Positions 32,440 to 41,002 of a stretch of 64,000 bases of DNA are shown one piece after another. Source of the stretch: Anaerococcus mediterraneensis (GTDB taxonomy: Bacteria; Bacillota; Clostridia; Tissierellales; Peptoniphilaceae); NCBI RefSeq assembly GCF_900128415.1, contig NZ_LT635772.1, positions 1,054,001 through 1,118,000 of the forward strand, read 5' to 3'. Under the pieces are notes generated by a model, which saw nothing but the letters and a program-made list of their open reading frames with translations, was not told where the DNA came from and did no database searches. Every line of letters starts with the position of its first letter. Position 1 is the first letter of the stretch. A program made the translations under genes and the position numbers.

Positions 32440-34526
32440 TGAATTCCTTCGCACTTTTGAATAGGGATATGCAAAAATATATATATGAAAATGGCTGGAA
32501 ATCTCTGAGCAAAATCCAAGATGCAGCTATAAAACATATGTATGGTTCTGAAAACAATCTGATCTTGGCGGCACCTACAGCTTCTGGAAAGACAGAAGCG
32601 GCATTTTTGCCCGCTATTTCAAGATCAACTGACCTAAAAGACAAGCTAAAAATTTTATATATCTCACCCCTTATAGCCCTCATAAATGACCAGTATAAGA
32701 GAGTTTTTGACATGTGCAAGGACCTTGATATAAGTGTTATTTCTTGGCATTCGGAGGCAAGTGAAGCAAAGAAAGATAAATTAATAGAAAATCCTAAAGG
32801 GATCTTGCTTATAACTCCTGAATCTCTCGAGGCTATGCTTATAAATAATAAAGATAAGGCAGAAAAACTTTTTTATGACCTTGACTATATAATAATAGAT
32901 GAAATTCATGGTTTTTTAAATACTAATAGGGGCTTACAGCTAAAAAGTCTTTTAGTCAGGATCCAAGAATATTGCAAAAATCCACCAAGGATGATTGGAT
33001 TGTCAGCAAGTATAGGTGATATGAATTATGACCTGGCAAAAAACTTTTTTATAAATGATAGGCCAACAAATATATTGCTTGATAGGTCTAAAAATGACTT
33101 AGAAAAAACTATAGATTATATTCCTTCTAATGATATAAATAAAGAGATAGTCGAAAAAATCATTGAATACACTATAAACTCTTCTGCCCTTGTTTTTCCA
33201 AACTCAAGGATGAAGGTTGAAAAGCTAGCCTATATGCTAAAAAAAGAAATAGAGGATAGGAATCTAGCTACTAGGGTTTTTTCCCATCATTCATCCATAT
33301 CCAAAATCCAAAGACAGGCTATAGAAGAATTTGCAAAAGATGGACGAGAAAATTTTATAATAGTGGCCACATCTACCTTGGAGCTTGGCATAGATATAGG
33401 ATCTGTTGATAGGGTTATCCAAGTAGGATCTGTAGCATCTGTCTTATCACTGGCACAAAGACTTGGCAGGTCTGGTAGGAAGGTAAGAAAATCAATAATC
33501 CACCAGATAGGTACAAATCCTTGGGACCTACTCCAAGCTTTGGGAGCACTTTGTTTATATGAAAAAGGAATTTTGGATAAGATCGACCCTGTATCAAAGG
33601 CTTATGATATTTTTGCCCACCAGGTATTATCAAATCTCTTAGAAAAAAATGGTCTTAGAATAGAAGATTATTATAAAGAAAAGAACCAGGCCTTTGATGA
33701 CATAGATGATGAAGAATTTAAAATTCTCACAGATTTTATGGTAGAAAAAAATTTTATAGAAGAAATTGATGGGGAATATATACTTGGTCTAGAAGCAGAA
33801 AAGCTGATGACAATGGGTTCTTTTTATAACCAATTTATTAGCAAATCTACTTATAGGGTTTATTTTGAAAAGCAACTATTAGGTGAAATTGAGTTAGGAG
33901 AGTACCTGGATAGGTCTGATAGGATTTTTTTAGCAGGGAGCCCTCGGGAAATTAACTCTATAAACCATAAACAAAAAAAGATAAGTGTTAAAAAATCAGA
34001 AGATACCAATAGCAAAAGTTTTTATTCATCAGGAAGCTTTGAAATCAGTGGGCAAATAAGGGCGGAGATGGAAAACATCTTGATAAATCTAGATACTTAT
34101 AATTTTGATGAAAATATAAATGAGGCATTAAAACCCTTGGCAGAAGAAATAATAGATGAGAATTTTCACTTTGTAGAGGTAGAGGATAAAGAAGGACTTA
34201 GGACCTTTAAATCTAGCAAAATTAATAGGACTTTGGCCTTGTACCTAAATATCAGATCTGGAAGGACGTCTTATTATACTGATGATATAAAAACAACAAT
34301 CCTAGGTCCTAGCATAAAAAAAGATTTGAAAAACCTTATAAAAAACCCTATTTTAGAAGATGAAATAATTGATTTTTTTGTGAAAAACCCTAGATATATG
34401 GATAATTTATTATCTGCAAACAAGTTTATGAACCTAGTGCCTGATCTTTTGAAAATAAAATATATAAGGGAAAATGTGCTTGACCAAGAAGGGACCGAAG
34501 ATTATCTAAGCTTACAAAACTTGTAA
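32439..34526 (+). CDS. Lhr/BrxH-like superfamily 2 helicase
   Basis: The 695-residue protein has all main SF2 motifs: I LAAPTASGKTEAA near residue 44, II IIDEIHGF (DEIH) near residue 149, III SAS near residue 188, a motif V region ATSTLELGIDIGSVDRVIQVG, and VI QRLGRSGRK near residue 343. The layout resembles Lhr-type helicases and BREX BrxHI. The C-terminal ~250 residues are lineage-specific. A one-base TAATG overlap couples it to the BrxD-like gene. It should be an ATP-driven nucleic-acid translocase acting with that ATPase. Confidence 0.88.
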   Translation: MNSFALLNRDMQKYIYENGWKSLSKIQDAAIKHMYGSENNLILAAPTASGKTEAAFLPAISRSTDLKDKLKILYISPLIALINDQYKRVFDMCKDLDISVISWHSEASEAKKDKLIENPKGILLITPESLEAMLINNKDKAEKLFYDLDYIIIDEIHGFLNTNRGLQLKSLLVRIQEYCKNPPRMIGLSASIGDMNYDLAKNFFINDRPTNILLDRSKNDLEKTIDYIPSNDINKEIVEKIIEYTINSSALVFPNSRMKVEKLAYMLKKEIEDRNLATRVFSHHSSISKIQRQAIEEFAKDGRENFIIVATSTLELGIDIGSVDRVIQVGSVASVLSLAQRLGRSGRKVRKSIIHQIGTNPWDLLQALGALCLYEKGILDKIDPVSKAYDIFAHQVLSNLLEKNGLRIEDYYKEKNQAFDDIDDEEFKILTDFMVEKNFIEEIDGEYILGLEAEKLMTMGSFYNQFISKSTYRVYFEKQLLGEIELGEYLDRSDRIFLAGSPREINSINHKQKKISVKKSEDTNSKSFYSSGSFEISGQIRAEMENILINLDTYNFDENINEALKPLAEEIIDENFHFVEVEDKEGLRTFKSSKINRTLALYLNIRSGRTSYYTDDIKTTILGPSIKKDLKNLIKNPILEDEIIDFFVKNPRYMDNLLSANKFMNLVPDLLKIKYIRENVLDQEGTEDYLSLQNL

Positions 34527-34583
34527 TTAAATATTTTTTATTTTGTGATATCCTTATATTAAGAATAGAAAGAGGAGGATATT

Positions 34584-35306
34584 ATGAAATTTTTAAAGGG
34601 ACTTTTAGTACTTGGCCTTGTTGGTCTTGGTGGAGTTTTTCTACAAGCATCAGGATCTATAGGACAAAAGGATTATGAAGATGAGCTAAGAGATAACAAA
34701 GCCAAGGTAGAAGAATACTTAGGCGAAGTAAGTGGAGTAGAAAAAGAATTTGTAGAAAAATATCTAAATCACGAGGACGAAGATCCGAGTGTGATTGTTA
34801 GCGAAAATACAAATATTGATACAGGAGAGTCATATAAATATATACAAGCTAGCGATTCAGAAAAAAATATTGAGATTGGCGGCAGGCTTGATGGGGTAAT
34901 TTTCTTTAGAAAAGGCAATGAAAGATGTTGGATAGATACAAATAAAAAGATTTATTATACAGATACTTTCGATTATAGCAAAAATCCTAAGGAAGATTTG
35001 ATAATTTCTAGGAATGAATGGATGATTTACGAAAAATTCTTAACAGGATATGAGAAATCTATAGAAAAATTAGATGATGGTTATAAAGTGACTTGTCTTG
35101 ATGATTTGAATAAGGGATCATATGATATCTATGATAAGGATATTAACTTAATTGAATCTTTCTCAGACAACAGCCAAGGCAGGTGGAAAGAAGTTATTGT
35201 TTCAAAATCCGCAGATGTTAATGAAACTTATGAGAAACTCCTAGACCTAAAAGATACCTATACCAAGGTTTATGATTTAGGTCAAATAAAAAAAGGTAAG
35301 CAATGA
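34584..35306 (+). CDS. Exported or membrane-anchored protein upstream of a Bce-type module
   Basis: The 240-residue protein begins with a hydrophobic N-terminus (LLVLGLVGLGGVFLQASG) that is a signal peptide or membrane anchor without a lipobox Cys. The rest is acidic and rich in Lys, Asp and Tyr, with no known motif. GGAGGATATT precedes the start, and it overlaps the ABC ATPase gene by four bases, so it is the first gene of that operon. An accessory role in peptide sensing or protection is possible but unproven. Confidence 0.7.
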   Translation: MKFLKGLLVLGLVGLGGVFLQASGSIGQKDYEDELRDNKAKVEEYLGEVSGVEKEFVEKYLNHEDEDPSVIVSENTNIDTGESYKYIQASDSEKNIEIGGRLDGVIFFRKGNERCWIDTNKKIYYTDTFDYSKNPKEDLIISRNEWMIYEKFLTGYEKSIEKLDDGYKVTCLDDLNKGSYDIYDKDINLIESFSDNSQGRWKEVIVSKSADVNETYEKLLDLKDTYTKVYDLGQIKKGKQ

Positions 35307-36049
35307 AATTTGAGAGAATTTTAAAAGTAGAAAATCTTGAAAAATATTATGGTAAGGAAGACAAAAGGGTCTTATCCCAGCTAAATTTTGATCTTTTAGA
35401 GGGGGAGTTTTTAGGTCTAATGGGCAAGTCTGGCTCAGGTAAGACCACCATTTTAAATTCTATAGCAAGTCTAGAGTCCTTTAACAAGGGCTCTATTTCC
35501 TATTATGGAAAAGATATTTCACTTTTTTCTAGAAAGGACATCTACTCCTATAGGAAAAATGTGATTTCTTATATCTACCAAGACTTTAAACTTGTCGATA
35601 TACTTACAGTTTATGAAAATATAATATTGCCCTTATCTATAGGAAAAAAGCCAGTCGATAAGGCTAGGATAATGGAGATAGCAAATATTTTAGAAATCGA
35701 CCACATATTAAAATCCTACCCAGAAAACCTATCTGGAGGAGAAAAGCAAAGAGTAGCTGTTGCCAGAGCTCTATTAAAGGACTCAAAAATTATTTTGGCA
35801 GATGAGCCAACAAGCTCTCTTGATAGCAAGCTTGGTGAAAATGTTCTTAGACTTCTAAAAACTTTCAACAAAGTCCATAAAAAATCAATCATTATGGCCA
35901 GTCATGACCTAAGGGCTATTTCTTTTACAGATAGGGTTTTATTTTTAAATGATGGCAAGATCTATAATGAGCTAAGACGCAAGGAAAATGAAGACAGGTC
36001 AGAGTTTCTATCAAGGATAGAAAATGCAGATAGGCAGCTAATAAGATGA
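35303..36049 (+). CDS. ABC transporter ATP-binding protein (BceA-like)
   Basis: The 248-residue ATPase has Walker A GKSGSGKTT near residue 40, Q-loop YIYQDFKL, signature LSGGEKQRVAVARAL near residue 143, Walker B IILADEPTSSLDS and the switch His in MASHDL. The pattern fits the MacB/BceA group that works with FtsX-like permeases. It overlaps the preceding gene and the permease by four bases each. With the permease, regulator and kinase that follow, it forms a Bce-type antimicrobial-peptide sensing and resistance module. Confidence 0.93.
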   Translation: MKFERILKVENLEKYYGKEDKRVLSQLNFDLLEGEFLGLMGKSGSGKTTILNSIASLESFNKGSISYYGKDISLFSRKDIYSYRKNVISYIYQDFKLVDILTVYENIILPLSIGKKPVDKARIMEIANILEIDHILKSYPENLSGGEKQRVAVARALLKDSKIILADEPTSSLDSKLGENVLRLLKTFNKVHKKSIIMASHDLRAISFTDRVLFLNDGKIYNELRRKENEDRSEFLSRIENADRQLIR

Positions 36050-37944
36050 AAAGAGATGAGTCTAGCAAAAAACTTTACATTTTAATATTGATACTAAGCT
36101 CTATCGCTTCATACATAATTTTATCTATCGATAGGTCTGAAGTTTTTTATTATATTTATGAAGAAAATAGGTACTATCTCCTCGATACCATCAGGACTAT
36201 TTATTTTCTATCCTTATTTTTTATTTTTATTTTGATTTATTATGCAAGTTTTTTTGTAATAAGTGAAAAGAAAGATCAAATTGGTCTTTATATGGCTGAG
36301 GGGATGGAGAGGAAAAACCTATTTTTAATCCTATTTAGGTCATCACTTACGGATATATTTAGGGCCAATCTTTTGGGTTTAGGTCTTTCTCTATTTATAA
36401 ATGAGTTTATCAACCTCTTAACCGTGAGAGTCCTAAGCCTGGGACTTAACAACCACAATTTTACAATATCCATAAAGGCAATCTTTCTAACTATATTTAT
36501 AAGTGTCATTTTAAACTGCATATCAACTTTGACTATAGTCAGGGATTTTTATAAAGAAAGGACAGAAAAGATCTTTAGGGGAGAGATGAAATCTAGGTCT
36601 GATTCTCTTTTATTTATAGGTCTATCCTTGTTTTTATTTGCTTTTATTTTAGGTAAAGGCTATTTAAGGCTAGATATATTTCCCTTTGTGGGTCTTATGG
36701 GAGTTTTTATTTACATATATTTTTGGATTATTTCAAAAATATTTGAGAAAACAGCAAATAAAGACCTAATTGTTAGAAAATCTCTATCACTTAGTTTTAA
36801 AAAAGATAAGGCATCTTTGTTCTTTACTAGTTTTATGCTTATATGTGGGATTTTGATCCTTACCTATACAATTTTTGCCAGCATTTCGTCTAGGGACTAT
36901 CTCAAAAGACCAGCAGATTTCACTCTTTATGATTCCAAAGAAAATATAGATAGATTAAAGTCTGATGAGGATTTGATGCAAATGATCGGAGAGACCTATC
37001 CTGTATATGGCTATGAGTTTATGGATATAGACACAAGTTTTTTGGATAATGAGGTTAGGAATAATTTACTTTTGGATAAAAATTCTAGGTCTAATTTTTT
37101 CTTTGTCCCTAGGTTTCTTTTAAGCTCTTCATCTTTTGAAAATATTTACAAAGAAGGAATAAAATTGGAGGAAGACGAGGCGATTATATTAACAAGCTCA
37201 GAAAATGAGAAATACTGTCTAGAAAAAACCTTGGACCAGTACGAATCCTATATAAAAGTAGGAGGTTTGGATTTGAAAGTAAGACCTCTTATAAAATCTA
37301 ACAAGATTTTTTCAAATGATGTTATAGGCTTATCCAGTATGGTTGTCGTAAATGATAGTCTCTATGAAAAGCTAATAGGAAAAAAAGATCCTTTTGCCTA
37401 CAATATAAACTTATCCAAAGATTTTGTAAATGCTTTTGGTTTTTCAAAGGGATCTGATATGTTGAGGGAAGAGTTTATAAAAAAATCCTATAAGTATGAG
37501 TCTTATATTTGGCAGGCAAAAAATACTATTTCAGAAATAGTTAGAAATCTTTATACAAATTTTTACCTAAGTTTGATTTTTATTTTGGTTTCTCTGTGCT
37601 TTTTTACTATTAGGATTTTTATTTCTTTTGAAAAATCAAAGGACAAACTCCTGATTCTAAGCTTAATGGGAGAGGATATGAAAGAGATTAGGGCAGTGAT
37701 AAAAAGAGAATACATGACCATGTTTGCATCTATTTTCTTTGTTTCTATCCTTGCTGCTATATTTTTATTTTATACATTACCATTTGGTTTTGAAATGACC
37801 TTGCAAGTTGGTAAGGGTAAAATAATTCAAATTCTGGGTTTGGTTAGTTTGGGATTGATTTTTTTAGTAAGCTTGTGTTTAAAATTAATAATTAAGGTTA
37901 GCTATGAAAGGATGATTTCTTATGAAGAAGATTATAATAGTTGA
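36046..37944 (+). CDS. ABC transporter permease (BceB/FtsX-like)
   Basis: The 632-residue permease has a BceB-like layout. There is one N-terminal helix (about 9-27), a group of helices up to about residue 235, a pair near 260, a large extracellular domain of ~200 residues (about 290-500), and three C-terminal helices. The extracellular domain is the ligand-binding part in Bce systems. Length is typical (~630-660). It overlaps the response regulator gene by 23 bases. Confidence 0.87.
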   Translation: MKRDESSKKLYILILILSSIASYIILSIDRSEVFYYIYEENRYYLLDTIRTIYFLSLFFIFILIYYASFFVISEKKDQIGLYMAEGMERKNLFLILFRSSLTDIFRANLLGLGLSLFINEFINLLTVRVLSLGLNNHNFTISIKAIFLTIFISVILNCISTLTIVRDFYKERTEKIFRGEMKSRSDSLLFIGLSLFLFAFILGKGYLRLDIFPFVGLMGVFIYIYFWIISKIFEKTANKDLIVRKSLSLSFKKDKASLFFTSFMLICGILILTYTIFASISSRDYLKRPADFTLYDSKENIDRLKSDEDLMQMIGETYPVYGYEFMDIDTSFLDNEVRNNLLLDKNSRSNFFFVPRFLLSSSSFENIYKEGIKLEEDEAIILTSSENEKYCLEKTLDQYESYIKVGGLDLKVRPLIKSNKIFSNDVIGLSSMVVVNDSLYEKLIGKKDPFAYNINLSKDFVNAFGFSKGSDMLREEFIKKSYKYESYIWQAKNTISEIVRNLYTNFYLSLIFILVSLCFFTIRIFISFEKSKDKLLILSLMGEDMKEIRAVIKREYMTMFASIFFVSILAAIFLFYTLPFGFEMTLQVGKGKIIQILGLVSLGLIFLVSLCLKLIIKVSYERMISYEEDYNS

Positions 37945-38590
37945 AGACGATAGGAATCTTTTAAATGAACTAAAAGAATTTTTAGAAAAAAGAAACTATG
38001 ATGTTGCAGGTGTAAATAATTTTTTGCTAGCAGATCAGATTATTCTTGATAATAAGCCCGACCTAGTGATTTTGGATATAAATCTGCCAGGCATATCTGG
38101 CTTTTATATCTGTAGGGCTGTAAAGGAAAAATCAAATATTCCAGTTCTCATGCTCACATCTAGAGTAGGCATAGAAGATGAAATCAAGGGTCTATCTATT
38201 GGTGCTGATGAGTATTTGGCAAAACCCGTTGATACTAGACGTCTTATTTTGAGGATGGAAAAACTCCTTGATCTTTTTGATCATTTTCAAGACCAAATAA
38301 GTGTAGGAGACTTATCCCTTGACCTATCAACATCAAAGCTTTCTTATAAGGATTCCTATTTGATTTTGCCACAGACAGAGGCTGATATTATAAGAAAACT
38401 TATGGAAGCCTATCCAGAAATAGTATCTAAAGATGACCTGCTCCAAGCAGTTTGGTCAACCATATATATTGATGAAAATATACTCCAGGTAAATATAACT
38501 AGGTTACGTAAAAAACTAAAAAATTTGGGCCCTTACAATATATACAACAAAAGAGGCAAGGGCTATGGCCTAGGAGAAGCTGATGAATAG
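37922..38590 (+). CDS. OmpR-family response regulator (BceR-like)
   Basis: The 222-residue regulator has a receiver domain (acidic pocket VEDD, phospho-Asp in LVILDINLPG near residue 52, Lys in LAKPVD near 101) and a winged-helix C-terminal domain with VNITRLRKKLK and the final YNKRGKGYGL. It is paired with the intramembrane-sensing kinase that follows (eight-base overlap) and should control the adjacent ABC genes. No binding site was firmly identified upstream. Confidence 0.93.
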   Translation: MKKIIIVEDDRNLLNELKEFLEKRNYDVAGVNNFLLADQIILDNKPDLVILDINLPGISGFYICRAVKEKSNIPVLMLTSRVGIEDEIKGLSIGADEYLAKPVDTRRLILRMEKLLDLFDHFQDQISVGDLSLDLSTSKLSYKDSYLILPQTEADIIRKLMEAYPEIVSKDDLLQAVWSTIYIDENILQVNITRLRKKLKNLGPYNIYNKRGKGYGLGEADE

Positions 38591-39551
38591 TACAATTAAA
38601 GATGGACTTGTATGGATCATAGCCTTTCTTGGTCTAGATATATTTTTTATTTTTCTCATATACCTAATAAGTCCGAGCCTTATAGATAATCTAATAATTT
38701 TTATTATTTTATTTACTATATTAGCCCTTTTATTTATACTAAAGACTATAAAAAATAAAAATAAGAGGAAAAAAATCCTTCTTGAAGAGTTTTTGATAAA
38801 TAATTCATTTATGGCAAAAGATCCCCTTATTGATGAATTTGGGGATGACTATGAGAAAATTTTTGATGATTTTCAAGAAAAAATAAAGATAAAGGATAAA
38901 AGATTAGAAAACTCTAGGGCAAAACTCATATCTTATAGGAATTTTATAGAAATGTGGGCCCATGAAATAAAAACTCCCTTGGCATTTTCCAATTTATTTT
39001 TAGAAAATCATAAAGATAATTTTGATAAAGAGATTTTAGATAAATTAAGTCTTGCAAATACAAATATAGAAAATTATATAAATCAAATCCTCTACTATGC
39101 AAGATTAGATGCTAGTAAAAAAGACTATAAGATGGAGGATATAAGCCTAAAAGAGATCCTAGATACTGCTATAAAATCCTATTACCCATTAATAGCTGAA
39201 GAGGGGATCATAATCAAAGAAGATATAAGGGATATAAAGGTTTTTACAGATAAAAACACCTTGGTATTTATAATTTCTCAAATTATTTCAAATGCTATAA
39301 AATATTGTGATGGTGTGATTAGTATAGATAATAAGGGTAAGAATTTATATATAGGTAACAATGGTCCAAAGGTAGCCGACCAAGATTTGGCCTTTATTTT
39401 TGAAAAAGCTTTTACAGGTGAAGTCGATAAGATTCACAAATCAACAGGTATGGGTCTATACTTATCAAAACTTTATGCCAAGGATTTGGCAATAGATATA
39501 GAAGTGGTAGAAAATAAAGATGGTAATTTTGTAATTGGCCTAAGACTATGA
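38583..39551 (+). CDS. Intramembrane-sensing histidine kinase (BceS-like)
   Basis: The 322-residue kinase has two transmembrane helices (about 9-30 and 36-55) joined by a very short loop, so no extracellular sensor domain: the BceS pattern, where the signal comes through the ABC permease. The phospho-His is in WAHEIKTPLAFS near residue 123; the ATPase domain shows ISNAIKYC and GMGLYLSKLYAK. A one-gene gap of nine bases separates it from an unrelated-looking gene. Confidence 0.92.
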   Translation: MNSTIKDGLVWIIAFLGLDIFFIFLIYLISPSLIDNLIIFIILFTILALLFILKTIKNKNKRKKILLEEFLINNSFMAKDPLIDEFGDDYEKIFDDFQEKIKIKDKRLENSRAKLISYRNFIEMWAHEIKTPLAFSNLFLENHKDNFDKEILDKLSLANTNIENYINQILYYARLDASKKDYKMEDISLKEILDTAIKSYYPLIAEEGIIIKEDIRDIKVFTDKNTLVFIISQIISNAIKYCDGVISIDNKGKNLYIGNNGPKVADQDLAFIFEKAFTGEVDKIHKSTGMGLYLSKLYAKDLAIDIEVVENKDGNFVIGLRL

Positions 39552-39560
39552 GGAGATTTT

Positions 39561-39992
39561 ATGATATTAAAACCCTACAAGGAAGTATTTAGCCTTCATG
39601 ATTCGAAAATTTTAGCTATTAAAAGAAGAGAAAACGACCTTGAAATAAGCATAGCAAGTATAGTTATTTTTGAAAATGGCAAATCTTTTATTATAGATAA
39701 TCCTAAAATTATCTGCCATAATCTCATAGATATAGAGGACAACATGGATTATCCTGTCAGGATTTTAGCTTTCGAAAGAGAAGCCAAAAATTTAACTATA
39801 GACGAATTTAAGGATTACACATTTGATATTATAGAAGAAGCCTACGGGGATGGCCTCATCCACTTTTATGGGATAGGCAATATTTGTAAAGATGGGAGAC
39901 CAGCAGCCTTTGATATGACCATAGATATTTTTTATAGGGGAGAGATAGAGGCTATTTGGAATAGGGAAGGCCAGATTGAAATTAAGGGATAG
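39561..39992 (+). CDS. Small soluble protein paired with a HEPN/nuclease-like protein
   Basis: The 143-residue acidic protein has no signal peptide or membrane helix and is predicted to be beta-rich. Notable segments are FSLHDSKILAIKR near residue 12 and FYGIGNICKDGRPAAFDMTID near residue 98. I do not recognise a family. GAGGAG precedes the ATG. Only one base separates its stop from the next start, so the two are surely co-translated. Small acidic partner plus toxin-like partner suggests an antitoxin or immunity role; this is inference. Confidence 0.65.
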   Translation: MILKPYKEVFSLHDSKILAIKRRENDLEISIASIVIFENGKSFIIDNPKIICHNLIDIEDNMDYPVRILAFEREAKNLTIDEFKDYTFDIIEEAYGDGLIHFYGIGNICKDGRPAAFDMTIDIFYRGEIEAIWNREGQIEIKG

Positions 39993-39993
39993 T

Positions 39994-40917
39994 ATGGAAT
40001 TAACTAATAAGTTTGAGCTTCAAAAGTGTAAAAATAAAATAAAATACCAGATAAAGCATGAAGATATGCCTATCAAGCTTGATCCCAACTTAGATGAGGC
40101 TATAAAATATCTTTTGTGGTATGTACCAAATATCAATTCTGAGCAAGCAAGAAAAGAAGAACTACTACAAAATATAGAATATGATGACTATATTTTTGAG
40201 GAATTAATGGCGTCTATGAAGCTTAGAGACATAGATGTGCTTTTTACTGACCAGATAGAGGACTTTATAGCTGAGGATTTTAGAGAAGGAATCTGCCTTG
40301 ATGATCAAAAAATTGTAATGACCTTAGCTGATGGCGAAACAAAAACAATGAGCCTTTTGCGACATATTAGAAATGCCATAGCTCACGGCAATTTTAATGT
40401 AATCGAAGGGTTGATTGTAGGCTTTGATATAAAAAAATTGGCAGATGATGAGATTGAATATAGGGGGATTTTTAAGATAAAACCCGAGGGTCTTTTAAGG
40501 GCCCTTAAAAAAGTCTTGTTTGATATTTCAAGCCAGGAATTTATTTCACATGCCTTTAAAAAAGCTGGATATTGGGTTGAACCCTACCAAGAGCAATATC
40601 AGAGAAGCCATCGATTTGACCTATATGCAAAAAAGAAGGATAATCGCTTCGCAGTAGAAATAAGAAACTACAACTATGGATACAAAATTTCTCAAAAAGA
40701 AGTAATGAAGATTATCAAAAATTTTAGGGGAATAGTTGACGATTTGATCCCAATTTTGATAATAAATTCATCTTATTTGACAGAAGAATCTAAGGAAGAT
40801 TTACTAAGAGCCGATGTTATAATTCTTGATATAAAAAATATTAAAAAGATGTACAATGGCAGGGACATGGTGTCAGAGATTCTTAGAGATAATTATTCTT
40901 TTCATAATTTCTCATAA
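39994..40917 (+). CDS. HEPN-like RNase domain fused to a PD-(D/E)XK-like domain
   Basis: In this 307-residue protein, SLLRHIRNAIAHGNF near residue 125 carries the Rx4H motif of HEPN RNases within a helical region. Residues about 190-307 resemble an Mrr-like restriction-endonuclease fold: FISHAFKKAGYWVEP, then RFDLYAKKKDNRFAVEIRNY near residue 210, giving a D...ExR version of D...ExK. The Lys-to-Arg change leaves DNA cleavage uncertain. The start at 39994 follows AAGGG, one base after the small partner gene. HEPN proteins are common toxins and abortive-infection effectors. Confidence 0.65.
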   Translation: MELTNKFELQKCKNKIKYQIKHEDMPIKLDPNLDEAIKYLLWYVPNINSEQARKEELLQNIEYDDYIFEELMASMKLRDIDVLFTDQIEDFIAEDFREGICLDDQKIVMTLADGETKTMSLLRHIRNAIAHGNFNVIEGLIVGFDIKKLADDEIEYRGIFKIKPEGLLRALKKVLFDISSQEFISHAFKKAGYWVEPYQEQYQRSHRFDLYAKKKDNRFAVEIRNYNYGYKISQKEVMKIIKNFRGIVDDLIPILIINSSYLTEESKEDLLRADVIILDIKNIKKMYNGRDMVSEILRDNYSFHNFS

Positions 40918-41002
40918 ATATAATTGAAAAAAACTTTTAATTAATTAATATTCAGGTATAATATATTAAGTTAGTAAAAATAATTATGAATTAGGAGGTT
41001 TT

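Noticed and set aside
29430..34526. A complete BREX system
   Set aside because: Only BrxD-like and BrxH-like genes are present; no PglX methyltransferase, PglZ phosphatase, BrxA/B or BrxC gene is nearby.
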